64,000 nucleotides of DNA. Source: Rossellomorea sp. AcN35-11 (GTDB lineage Bacteria > Bacillota > Bacilli > Bacillales > Bacillaceae_B). Below are positions 35,880 to 43,854 of this stretch, one piece after another. Made by a program: the position numbers and the translations under genes. Location of the stretch: the NCBI GenBank assembly GCA_030388825.1, contig CP128835.1, positions 1,312,501 to 1,376,500 on the forward strand, read 5' to 3'. The first letter of the stretch is position 1. Every line of letters starts with the position of its first letter. The notes beneath the pieces are model-generated. The model had not been told where the DNA came from and did no database searches. It saw only the letters and a list, made by a program, of their open reading frames with translations.

Positions 35880-36029
35880 TCAATACTCAGGATGATCTTC
35901 ATTCCCATTAGGCGACACAACTATTTCGCCATTAGCAGGGGTTTCATTACTTATAGGGAAATCGAGTAATTGACTTGATCCCGCAAACAGTGGTAGAGCT
36001 ATTGCTAAAGTACTTAATATCCGTTTCAT
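35880..36029 (-). CDS. Secreted signalling peptide precursor (49 aa) of an RNPP-type pair
   Basis: Starts at the ATG at 36029 after AAGGGAGGAAATCC, 15 bases beyond the stop of the XRE/TPR regulator. The peptide has a typical secretion signal, MKRILSTLAIALPLFAGSSQ, followed by a polar tail ending EIVVSPNGNEDHPEY. Regulator followed immediately by a short exported peptide is the layout of nprR-nprX and plcR-papR, in which the processed C-terminal part is re-imported and binds the TPR domain. The mature peptide cannot be predicted; the last 5-10 residues are the usual location. Confidence 0.65.
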   Translation of the reverse strand: MKRILSTLAIALPLFAGSSQLLDFPISNETPANGEIVVSPNGNEDHPEY

Positions 36030-36044
36030 TGGATTTCCTCCCTT

Positions 36045-37319
36045 TTAAGTATTCAATTTTTTCCTATTCGTGTTACACAAGGCATAGTAGTAGCTGGATT
36101 TCTTGTATTGGAAGATACTTGAGTAATAATCTCCAAGTTCTTCATAACAATCACACAGATTATAAACATCACCTTTATTATTAAAATAAGGAATAGCAGT
36201 GTTTTCAATATAATCATAAATATTGACACTATTGGTAATTTCTAACTCCATTTTCTTCAATCTTATTCTATTCGTTCCATCGCTTGAAGGCAAGAGTTTT
36301 ATTCCTTTATTTATCCAAGCTAATCCTTGTTCTATATCTCCTGATTGAATGAAAGATTGTACTAGGCCATTTATGGAATTCCCGTACTCTTTTGTCCTAG
36401 GCATCTTAAACTCAAGGCTTTTTGAGAAGTATTCTATCGATTTTTTATAGTCTTTCGTTTTTTGATATAAGTAACCAAGGTTTGTATACACTCTGCCCAA
36501 TGTGCCTTGAGCGTTCAATTGGCTGGCTGTTTTAATGATGTTATGGTAGCAGTTCTTAGCCTCGTCGAACCTCCCGATTCTCGCTATATTTATCCCCATA
36601 ATAAGTTGACAGTCCAAGCTTCTTTGATACAAGGAATGTTCATTGAAATATTCAATTGCGCGTTTGGCATGATACATTGCAAGAGGGATGTTGTTAATGT
36701 GGCTATATGTCAAAGCCAGGTGATAATCAATCTCTTGATCGGTACTATTTAATTCTTTAATATCTTTTTCTGAATTAATCAGTAATTCAATTCCTTCTAT
36801 TAGTTCATGATTTTTACATTTTACTATTCCGCTGAAATAATTTAAATATACAAGTTGTAAAGGATCAAAGTTTTTCTCCATTTTATTTAGTTTCTTTAAT
36901 TTTTGGTAGCAACTTTCGTTATCATTTATTAAAACAAGATACCTTAGGCTGATAATTTCAAACCAGTAATATAGTGAAATCTGAAGTTTTTCATCAGAGA
37001 AGTATGTTACTAACTGTTCAAAATAGTTTGTGGCATTCGTCTTGTTTTTCAATTGAATGGATTCATACCAATTCATAAGTAGCTGCTCTATTTCCTTTAC
37101 TTCACTTCTATAGTCATTAATGTCAATATTTAATCGCTCGAATATCAATAGAACCACTTCATCGCTGTTGACTTCCATTTTATTGTTTTCTAGTTTACTA
37201 AGGTAAGAAATTGAACATATTCCCTTAGATAATTCTTCTTGCGTCATTCTTTTTTTGGTTCTATGGTGGTAAATTAACTTGCCATAATCTATTCGAGAGC
37301 TATTTTCCAGCATCCTCAA
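36045..37319 (-). CDS. RNPP-type quorum-sensing regulator (XRE HTH plus TPR repeats)
   Basis: The TTG at 37319 follows GGAGGG by eight bases. The 424-residue protein starts with an XRE-family helix-turn-helix (about 12-66, MTQEELSKGICSISYLSKLE) and continues with TPR-like helical repeats to the end, including YTNLGYLYQKTKDYKKSIEY and LGDYYSSIFQYKKSSYYYAL. This is the NprR/PlcR/Rgg layout. It is transcribed away from the bacteriocin cluster with a shared 227-base intergenic region, so it probably regulates that cluster in response to the peptide encoded directly downstream. A paralogue with the same GICSI(S/T)YLS(K/R)(L/I)EN motif is at 50866. Confidence 0.85.
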   Translation of the reverse strand: MRMLENSSRIDYGKLIYHHRTKKRMTQEELSKGICSISYLSKLENNKMEVNSDEVVLLIFERLNIDINDYRSEVKEIEQLLMNWYESIQLKNKTNATNYFEQLVTYFSDEKLQISLYYWFEIISLRYLVLINDNESCYQKLKKLNKMEKNFDPLQLVYLNYFSGIVKCKNHELIEGIELLINSEKDIKELNSTDQEIDYHLALTYSHINNIPLAMYHAKRAIEYFNEHSLYQRSLDCQLIMGINIARIGRFDEAKNCYHNIIKTASQLNAQGTLGRVYTNLGYLYQKTKDYKKSIEYFSKSLEFKMPRTKEYGNSINGLVQSFIQSGDIEQGLAWINKGIKLLPSSDGTNRIRLKKMELEITNSVNIYDYIENTAIPYFNNKGDVYNLCDCYEELGDYYSSIFQYKKSSYYYALCNTNRKKLNT

Positions 37320-37558
37320 AATCTAATCCCTCCATACATGTCAGTTAGGATATTTAGACTATACCAGAATCAGTCTCAACTAGGAAATGGGTAAAAAGTT
37401 AAAAATTGATAAAATCCGACAAAAAAACTTGCTGATATAGCATAATTTTTCGTGTTTTTTATCAATAACCATAATGAATGTTATGTGTTACCATTTTGTT
37501 AGGGAAAAAGAACTGAGGAAATGTTCCTTGTTCATTCCCGGGATAGGTGGTGGAAAAA

Positions 37559-37771
37559 ATGTTAGAAGTGATGGAGATTGCAGATTTAGCAGCTAAGCTT
37601 GGTATTACATACTCAAAAGCTTACTTGATAGCTCAACTTGTAAACGGTGGTTTGACTGTGGCATCTATTATATCGATCGTATCAGGAGTAGGTTCAATCA
37701 TTGGTGTATACATGTTTGCCATCAAGCGAAAAATCATTGATTTAGGGATGAGAGCGACAGTTGCATGGTAA
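37559..37771 (+). CDS. Circular bacteriocin-like precursor 1 (AS-48/uberolysin type)
   Basis: ATG 37559 follows AGGTGG. The 70-residue peptide (starts MLEVMEIADLAAKLGITYSK, ends KRKIIDLGMRATVAW) is hydrophobic, glycine/alanine/isoleucine-rich, with a basic patch in the last third and a terminal tryptophan. AS-48 and uberolysin also end in a W that is joined to the new N-terminus after removal of a short leader. The leader here could be only a few residues. Downstream genes correspond to the known circular bacteriocin set (DUF95/SpoIIM, ABC ATPase, small immunity-like protein, EFGH exporter). A strong hairpin follows the gene. Confidence 0.8.
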   Translation: MLEVMEIADLAAKLGITYSKAYLIAQLVNGGLTVASIISIVSGVGSIIGVYMFAIKRKIIDLGMRATVAW

Positions 37772-37783
37772 TTCTTAGGGGGG

Positions 37784-37820
37784 ACTTAGAAAGTTCTATT
37801 GGATATAGAACTTTCTAAGT
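37784..37820 (+). terminator. Hairpin between precursor 1 and the membrane protein gene
   Basis: Perfect 16-bp stem ACTTAGAAAGTTCTAT / ATAGAACTTTCTAAGT with a five-base loop and little T afterwards. Probably a partial terminator or mRNA-stabilising end that raises precursor expression over downstream genes. Confidence 0.65.
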
Positions 37821-37838
37821 TCAAAACAGGAGGATCTA

Positions 37839-39518
37839 ATGAGTTACTTTTTATTGCTGGTAAAAAACCGCATGACCATTAATTTGAATAAATTTTTATA
37901 TGTACAGAAGGAATCGAAAAACGATAAGAGCGGATTCTTTGTTTTAATGGGTGGTCTAATCTTTTTTTCTTTGCTAATTATCCTTCTTTCTTTAGGGCTT
38001 TCTACTATCGGTATTAAATTTTCACAAGAGTTATTTCTTACCGATGTCTTTACTCAAAAAGTGGAATGGTTCTCCATTTGGTTCCTGATTATGTTTTTAA
38101 TTATTGCATTTGATAACCTTCTAAACCAATACCATGATTTTTCAAAAACAAACGAATTTAAATTGGTATTGACAAGTCCGATAGATGTCCATCAGTTTCT
38201 GCTTGCTAAATTGGCAGAACCCTATTTAACCAAGCTTTTCGTTGGGGTACTTATAGCAGTACCTGTCCTTTGGAATATCGCAATGAAATTCCAACTATCC
38301 GTATTTGGTATAACCCTGTTAGCTATTATATTAATCATATTTATATTCATTTCTGTCATTACTCGTTCATTACTAATGATGTTAATGATCAATCTTAAAT
38401 CTAGAAATATGAATCTATCCTATTTTGTTCTCTTAAATACAGGTGTTTACTATCTTATTGTTTCGTTATTTCTTATTTCATTGAAACCGTTTAAATCAAT
38501 GTTTCCGGTTTTTATTAAGGATATTATAGCTACCATTTCCTTCTTGTTCCCACTGTATCTAATCGATGATTTACAAGTTGGTAGTTTCTCTCCGTTTAAG
38601 GGTTTCGTCCTTGTTCTTGAAGATATTCTAACTAAGAACTTTACAATGGGGACCATTGTTATTGTTTCAGTAATCATAGCATCCTTTATAATCATTACTA
38701 CCTTCTTTGTCGAACAGTCAAGGAGGATGAAGAGAGCTAAGACAGTTGAAATGTTCTTTGAAAATATACATATCCATCAGCCTGCGGCTAAAAGGAGAAA
38801 CAATATCCATGGGGCATCCTTTTTGCAAATAAATAATGTCAATAACCTGTTATTAGTAAAAGACTTGAAATTGTTGACAAGAGAGAATAAATCCTATTGG
38901 ATAGCATCTATATTTACGATTGTAGCAGGTTATGGAACGTTGGTAGCAGGCTATTATATAGCTTCCAGTCAAATGACGATTCCTGATTACGAACAGTATA
39001 TTGGAATTGTATTGTGCATTTTCGCTAACTCGCTCGTGGCAAATAGCTTAATTGATAAATATGGTTTTGATGCAGAAGGAAAACCATTTCATTTATTATT
39101 ACTTGCTCCGATTAAGCATAGGCAGCTTATCTGGTCTAAGTTTTATTTTCTTATTATCATGAGCCTACCTTTCTGGGTTCTGTTTACCTTGGTCACCTCT
39201 TACTTATTTAATGTCAATATTGTGGTGATCTTATTGTTATTAATTAGCTCAACATTTGCATATGGTATGATTTGTCTCTTTTCAAGTATGGTATTCCCTG
39301 ACTTTAACCATGAGGATATTACACAAATCCCAACTATGAAATCGAAATTATTATCAAATGGTTTATCAACTGGATACTTTGCGATATTGAGTATGATCTT
39401 ATACGTAATACCGGGTTATTCTCTCGGTATACTCTCAACGCTGCTGGCATCCGTTTTAGTCGGGGCTCTAATGTTATATTTAACCCTCATAAAATTAGAC
39501 GAATATACAATAAGTTAA
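37839..39518 (+). CDS. Large polytopic membrane protein of the bacteriocin cluster (As-48B-like/ABC-2 permease)
   Basis: A 559-residue protein with about twelve to fourteen membrane helices, beginning MSYFLLLVKNRMTINLNKFL after AGGAGGATCTA. The cytoplasmic stretches TSPIDVHQFLLAKL and LLLAPIKHRQLIWSKFYFL are the LTSPI/LLLAPI motifs common to large ABC-2 type permeases that pair with a separate ATPase. A similar-sized membrane protein, B, is essential for maturation and secretion in AS-48-like clusters. The ABC ATPase starts 25 bases later. It is likely to take part in cyclisation-linked export of one or both precursors. Confidence 0.75.
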   Translation: MSYFLLLVKNRMTINLNKFLYVQKESKNDKSGFFVLMGGLIFFSLLIILLSLGLSTIGIKFSQELFLTDVFTQKVEWFSIWFLIMFLIIAFDNLLNQYHDFSKTNEFKLVLTSPIDVHQFLLAKLAEPYLTKLFVGVLIAVPVLWNIAMKFQLSVFGITLLAIILIIFIFISVITRSLLMMLMINLKSRNMNLSYFVLLNTGVYYLIVSLFLISLKPFKSMFPVFIKDIIATISFLFPLYLIDDLQVGSFSPFKGFVLVLEDILTKNFTMGTIVIVSVIIASFIIITTFFVEQSRRMKRAKTVEMFFENIHIHQPAAKRRNNIHGASFLQINNVNNLLLVKDLKLLTRENKSYWIASIFTIVAGYGTLVAGYYIASSQMTIPDYEQYIGIVLCIFANSLVANSLIDKYGFDAEGKPFHLLLLAPIKHRQLIWSKFYFLIIMSLPFWVLFTLVTSYLFNVNIVVILLLLISSTFAYGMICLFSSMVFPDFNHEDITQIPTMKSKLLSNGLSTGYFAILSMILYVIPGYSLGILSTLLASVLVGALMLYLTLIKLDEYTIS

Positions 39519-39543
39519 ACCCTTTATTAGAGGAGTGTACGAA

Positions 39544-40272
39544 ATGTTGAGATTGGAAAAAGTAAGTAAGAATTATGGATATAAACAAATAGTGACCGAA
39601 GTATCGTTGGAAATAAAACCAGGGGATATTACAGGACTGATAGGGCCTAATGGTGCTGGAAAGACTACTTTATTAAATATGATTACCGGTCTGCTGAAAC
39701 CCAACTCAGGGAATATATACTTTGAAAGCATAAATCAGCAAGAATCCAAAGAGTCCTTCTTAAAGAATATTGCCTATATTCCCGATTCACTTTACTTATA
39801 TGACAACCTTACCGGAAGGGAATATGTTACTTTCATTTCAAGGCTTTGGAAGGTTGAGCGCAGACAAGCTCATAAAGAAATAGAGAATTTAGCAAAAATC
39901 TTTTATATCGACCATAAGTTAGACAATTTTATTCGAACTTATTCAAAAGGGATGAAACAAAAAATATCTTTGATAGGGGCTTTAATACTTAGACCTAAAT
40001 TGTTAATACTAGATGAACCATTTAACGGACTTGACCCTGAAAGTACCAGAGTTATAAAACAGTACTTTTCTGATTACACAAAGGCAGGAAATTCTATTTT
40101 ATTTAGCAGTCACGTGTTGGAAGTGGTAGAAAAGTTATGTGATAGATTCATAGTATTTAATCAAGGGGAAGTCAAGGCTGTAGGAAACTTAGATCATATC
40201 CGTTCACTTTCATTTAGTAAGAGTGATGATTTAGAAGAAATTTTTTACGAATTGACCAAGAAAGAAGCTTGA
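39544..40272 (+). CDS. ABC transporter ATP-binding protein (As-48D-like)
   Basis: The ATG at 39544 follows AGAGGAG. The 242-residue ATPase has Walker A GPNGAGKTT (about 35-43), Q-loop region IAYIPDSLYLYDNLTG, signature YSKGMKQKISL (variant of LSGGQ), Walker B LLILDEPFNGLD and the H-loop SSHVLE. It pairs with the upstream membrane protein for export of and/or self-protection against the circular bacteriocin. The second precursor gene begins 17 bases after its stop. Confidence 0.9.
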   Translation: MLRLEKVSKNYGYKQIVTEVSLEIKPGDITGLIGPNGAGKTTLLNMITGLLKPNSGNIYFESINQQESKESFLKNIAYIPDSLYLYDNLTGREYVTFISRLWKVERRQAHKEIENLAKIFYIDHKLDNFIRTYSKGMKQKISLIGALILRPKLLILDEPFNGLDPESTRVIKQYFSDYTKAGNSILFSSHVLEVVEKLCDRFIVFNQGEVKAVGNLDHIRSLSFSKSDDLEEIFYELTKKEA

Positions 40273-40289
40273 AAGGGGGTGAAAATAGA

Positions 40290-40517
40290 ATGGAATTTTT
40301 ATTAGCATATACTATGGAGTTAAGTGGTATGTTAGGTGGGTCAACATCCGCTTGGACTAGTTTCTTAAAACTCTTAATTGGAGGCCACTCAGTGGCTGGA
40401 GCTGTTGCGTTGGTATTTAGCGGTATTGGTGGACTTGGCATGGTTTACTACTTAGGTGCCTGGTATCTGAAAGACCGTGTGAAGAAGTGGGGTCTAGTAC
40501 AGACTGCTATGTGGTAA
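40290..40517 (+). CDS. Circular bacteriocin-like precursor 2
   Basis: ATG 40290 follows AAAGGGGGTGAAAATAGA. The 75-residue peptide starts MEFLLAYTMELSGMLGGSTS and ends LKDRVKKWGLVQTAMW: a short polar N-part, two hydrophobic Gly/Ala/Val helices, a basic amphipathic stretch and a terminal tryptophan. It shares this general plan with precursor 1 but no obvious sequence identity. It also has a hairpin directly after it. It may be a second circular bacteriocin or a partner peptide. The leader length is unknown. Confidence 0.7.
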   Translation: MEFLLAYTMELSGMLGGSTSAWTSFLKLLIGGHSVAGAVALVFSGIGGLGMVYYLGAWYLKDRVKKWGLVQTAMW

Positions 40518-40526
40518 AAAATGTCG

Positions 40527-40557
40527 TAGGTAAGGCGGGAGATTCTTGCCTTACCTA
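40527..40557 (+). terminator. Hairpin after precursor 2
   Basis: Ten-pair stem TAGGTAAGGC / GCCTTACCTA, loop of 11 bases, short AT-rich tail. Comparable position to the hairpin after precursor 1. Confidence 0.65.
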
Positions 40558-40584
40558 TAATAATGTTTAATTGAGGGATTGACT

Positions 40585-41115
40585 ATGCAGAACCGATTAA
40601 AATCTATATATGGAGATACAAAATTATTACTACTTATATCAGCTATAATTTTTGGGTTGTCCTTACTATTTGGGGGGTACCTTGAATCAAGGGTTGAAGG
40701 AGCATTTCTGACCGAAAATAACCATACATCCGGAGATATCCTTAAAAATAACTTAAAAGCGTCTGTTCCCCTTCTGCTTGGTTTTATTTCCTTGGGTGTT
40801 ACCACATTGGGTGCGCTTCTCATTAATGGGGTGGCCATCGGAGGAAGCATTATTGCCAGTACAGATTACCTGACACCTTTTCAGATTGTTTGTCTTATTG
40901 TGCCGCATGGTCTATTGGAAATCCCGGCACTCCTACTTTCCTCAACAGTAGGATTTTATTCTTTGAAGATGTTATTTGTTTTTTTAAAGGGAAGACGTGT
41001 AGATATGAAACGTGAGTTTAAGACAATCCTCTATCTGCTTCTAATTATCATTATCCTTTTTGTTTCAGCTGCATTTGTTGAAGCAAATGTCACATCACAC
41101 TTTTATCCTGAGTAA
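40585..41115 (+). CDS. SpoIIM/DUF95-family membrane protein (As-48C-like)
   Basis: The ATG at 40585 follows GAGGG by seven bases. The 176-residue protein has about five membrane helices and the DUF95/SpoIIM pattern: FLTENNHTSGDILKNNLKA, then GVAIGGSIIAS and the conserved VPHGLLEIPALLLSS. A DUF95 protein is one of the core genes of all known circular bacteriocin clusters and may contribute to immunity or maturation. It is followed after 15 bases by a small immunity-like gene. Confidence 0.88.
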   Translation: MQNRLKSIYGDTKLLLLISAIIFGLSLLFGGYLESRVEGAFLTENNHTSGDILKNNLKASVPLLLGFISLGVTTLGALLINGVAIGGSIIASTDYLTPFQIVCLIVPHGLLEIPALLLSSTVGFYSLKMLFVFLKGRRVDMKREFKTILYLLLIIIILFVSAAFVEANVTSHFYPE

Positions 41116-41130
41116 AACGGAGGTAGCATT

Positions 41131-41310
41131 ATGTTGGATATTTTTTGGTTGATAGGTTCCTTATTAGTAGTCATAGTTTGGGTATTTCTATACTTTCAAA
41201 CAAGAAAAAAAATCTTTTTAGTCATTGCCGGAATTACCCTGGTTGCTGATTTCTTCGTTCTACAGGATTTGGGGATATCTTTAAAGTCAGTGACAGACTT
41301 TATAATATAA
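41131..41310 (+). CDS. Small hydrophobic immunity-like protein (59 aa)
   Basis: ATG 41131 follows ACGGAGGTAGCATT. Two hydrophobic helices (about 3-20 and 28-46) are separated by QTRKKIF. Small, basic, two-helix proteins of about 50-60 residues (for example As-48D1) are the immunity proteins of circular bacteriocin clusters, and the gene sits at the matching place. The pI here is not strongly basic, so the assignment is mainly positional. The Yip1-family gene follows. Confidence 0.65.
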   Translation: MLDIFWLIGSLLVVIVWVFLYFQTRKKIFLVIAGITLVADFFVLQDLGISLKSVTDFII

Positions 41311-41330
41311 GAAATGAGGCTTGAAACAAT

Positions 41331-42001
41331 ATGCAGACACAGGCGTTAGAATTAAACGTAAATCTTAAAAAGCCAAAAAAACCCTCTCTATTAAAAATGG
41401 TTTGGCATCCGATTGAACAAATGGAAAAAATCAAAGAAAACCCGGTTATTTTATTTGCATTATTCATAATTACCTCTTTATATACTCTTGGCGCGCAACA
41501 ATGGCCCTAAACTACGACATAAATAGCATATTGATGGAAGTACCTGATGTAGAAAACAATCCTGTACTCTTCAAATCCATACTTATCGGTTCTGCAGCAT
41601 TATCTGGTTTAGCTACACCTTTATTCAATATTCTAGTTACGAGTGTAGTCTTTTATGTTATTTCCAAATTTATAAAAAAGTCAGTTACATTTCGCCAACT
41701 GTTCTCCATGAACACGTATGTCATGATGATTGGTGTTATCGGACTTTTGTTGAATAGTCTTATATTGCATACCTTCGATATTGACGGAATACAGACAGTT
41801 ACTAGTTTAGCTTCATTTGGGGATAGTCCAATGTTATCTAAAATAGAGGTTTTTGCAATCTGGCAAACCGTTTTGACAGGGGTAGGATTATATTATGTTG
41901 CTAACTTCTCTAAGGTACAAAGCTGGGTAATAACATCACTTTTATTCCTTGCCATCCTTGGATCGGGATTCCTTTTTTCGAATATCCAGATTGCAGGTTA
42001 G
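41331..42001 (+). pseudogene. Yip1-family membrane protein (E component of EFGH-like module), one-base frameshift
   Basis: ATG 41331 starts a frame (MQTQALELNVNLKKPKKPSL) that reaches the first membrane helix and stops at 41510 (ending LYTLGAQQWP). The continuation, in another frame (to 42001), has SGLATPLFNILVTSVVFYVI, typical of Yip1 domains, and four more helices. Adding one base in GGCGCGCAAC (41490-41499) restores a single protein of about 223 residues. In AS-48, the E gene precedes F, G and H of an accessory exporter; this matches by position. Error or true mutation cannot be told apart. Confidence 0.7.
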
Positions 42002-42057
42002 TCTTTATATCTCGTGTCAATAGTTATTAGAGTTATAAAAGAAAGGATGCAGAAACT

Positions 42058-43176
42058 TTGCGGAAAAAACATCTGCTAGCGATAGGTATCGCAATCTTAA
42101 TTCTGTTAACGGCTGTGGGAAGTATCGTCCAATCGAATAACGCACCAATCAACGTTAATGTTATTTACATGGCTGAACGGGAAGTAAGTGATATTTCGCT
42201 TATTCCTGGAACGCTATGGTTCAGCCAAGAGACTGTTATTCACAATGATACCCAATTGGGCAAAGTGGAAGAGGTTTATGTAAAAGAAGGGGATTCGGTT
42301 AAAAAGGGAACCCCTTTGATTCAATATTCAAATGAGGAAATCTCATTGGAAGAAGACCGAAATCAACTCTCTATTGAATCGAGCTATCTAAAAATCAATA
42401 ACCTGCAAGACCAATTAAATGAGTTGGAGAGAAAAGAGTCTGAGCTCATTAAGCAAATTGGAAGGGTAGAGGCAGGAAAACAAGTAGAGGCTGAAAGGGC
42501 TCAACTTTACGTAGAGAAAAAAATGGCCGATATCGAGGCTAGAACATATTTATTGGAAAAAGAAGCTTTGAAAAAAAAGCAGAATAAATTAAAGGTAGTG
42601 GGCAATATGGAAGGAACGGTAATTTCGGTTAACAAGAACTCAGCTGATTCCCCAAATGTTGATACACCTATCCTACATATTGCAGATACATCGAATTTAG
42701 TTGTAAAAGGGGTCATCTCAGAGTTTGATTCATTGGAAATTCAAAAAGGACAGCCCGTAAAGATTAGTACCGACGTTATTCCAGACCAATCATGGAACGG
42801 TGTTGTAACAAAGATTGGCACGATGCCTAGTCAAAATTCCCTTTCTAATGAGCAGGAAACTCTTATTACGTATCCCATCGAGGTAAAGGTCAAGAACGAT
42901 ATTCCTGTTAAACCCGGGTTTAAGATGATTATGGAAATTGAAACAGAACGACGTGAGGCTTATGCCATTCCATGGAGTGCTGTTAAGACGGACGAGAAAA
43001 ATGGATATTTTGTATGGGTTGTTGACAAAGAAATATTAAAGAAAAACTACATTGAGATTGGTTCTACCTATGATGAATATGTGAAGGTAGTAAGTGGTTT
43101 GAAATTGGAAGACAAAGTCGTAAATAATCCCGCCAAAGAACTAGAAGAAGGTATGGAAGTGAAGAGTAATGATTGA
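42058..43176 (+). CDS. Membrane fusion/periplasmic-adaptor-like protein (HlyD family, As-48F-like)
   Basis: TTG start at 42058 after AAAGGATGCAGAAAC. The 372-residue protein has one N-terminal helix (about 5-23), a lipoyl-like half motif GKVEEVYVKEGDSVKKGTPL, a coiled-coil region (about 105-180) and a matching second half KVVGNMEGTVISVNKNSA, then beta-barrel domains. In Gram-positive bacteria such proteins couple a MacB-type permease to extracellular peptides. It overlaps the ATPase gene by eight bases. Confidence 0.88.
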   Translation: MRKKHLLAIGIAILILLTAVGSIVQSNNAPINVNVIYMAEREVSDISLIPGTLWFSQETVIHNDTQLGKVEEVYVKEGDSVKKGTPLIQYSNEEISLEEDRNQLSIESSYLKINNLQDQLNELERKESELIKQIGRVEAGKQVEAERAQLYVEKKMADIEARTYLLEKEALKKKQNKLKVVGNMEGTVISVNKNSADSPNVDTPILHIADTSNLVVKGVISEFDSLEIQKGQPVKISTDVIPDQSWNGVVTKIGTMPSQNSLSNEQETLITYPIEVKVKNDIPVKPGFKMIMEIETERREAYAIPWSAVKTDEKNGYFVWVVDKEILKKNYIEIGSTYDEYVKVVSGLKLEDKVVNNPAKELEEGMEVKSND

Positions 43177-43831
43177 GTTAAACCAAGTAACGAAATCGTT
43201 TTCTATTGGAAATGAACATCTTCCTATCTTAACTAACATCAATCTCTCTATTGAAGAAGGTGAGTTTGTTGCTATCATGGGCACATCAGGATCGGGGAAA
43301 TCAACACTCATGAATATTATAGGCTGTCTGGATAAACCTACTTCTGGTGATTATTACCTTAATACACATCATGTCTTATCACTACCTGAGAAAAGACTCG
43401 CACAAATACGAAATCACTCAATTGGTTTCGTATTTCAACAGTTTAACTTGTTACCTCGGCTTAATGCTTTAAAAAACGTAGAGCTGCCTATGGTGTATTC
43501 GGGTGTTTCTAAAAAAGTACGTAGACTAAGAGCGTTAGAAGCATTGTCCAAAGTAGGTCTTTCTGATAGAGTGCATCACTTTCCAAATGAACTATCAGGA
43601 GGACAAAAGCAAAGAGTGGCAATTGCAAGAGCAATTGTGAACAACCCTTCTATTATCTTGGCAGATGAACCAACTGGATCCCTTGATTCATCTTCAAGCC
43701 AAGTGATCATGGAACAATTCTCAAAGTTGAATCAAGAAGGAAAAACCATTATATTGGTCACCCATGAAAAAGAAATTGCGGAATTTGCAAGAACAATTAT
43801 CTTTATTAGAGATGGAGCAGTTGTAAAATAG
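43169..43831 (+). CDS. ABC transporter ATP-binding protein (MacB/LolD type, As-48G-like)
   Basis: A 220-residue ATPase: Walker [10 protein letters not shown] (about 38-46), Q-loop [21 protein letters not shown], signature [15 protein letters not shown], Walker [12 protein letters not shown] and H-loop LVTHEKEIA. It works with the HlyD-like protein and the FtsX/MacB-type permease on either side. This three-gene set is commonly used for resistance to or export of peptides and here most likely gives accessory immunity. Confidence 0.95.
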   Translation: MIELNQVTKSFSIGNEHLPILTNINLSIEEGEFVAIMGTSGSGKSTLMNIIGCLDKPTSGDYYLNTHHVLSLPEKRLAQIRNHSIGFVFQQFNLLPRLNALKNVELPMVYSGVSKKVRRLRALEALSKVGLSDRVHHFPNELSGGQKQRVAIARAIVNNPSIILADEPTGSLDSSSSQVIMEQFSKLNQEGKTIILVTHEKEIAEFARTIIFIRDGAVVK

Positions 43832-43854
43832 AAACAAGAGTGGTGAATGGAATC

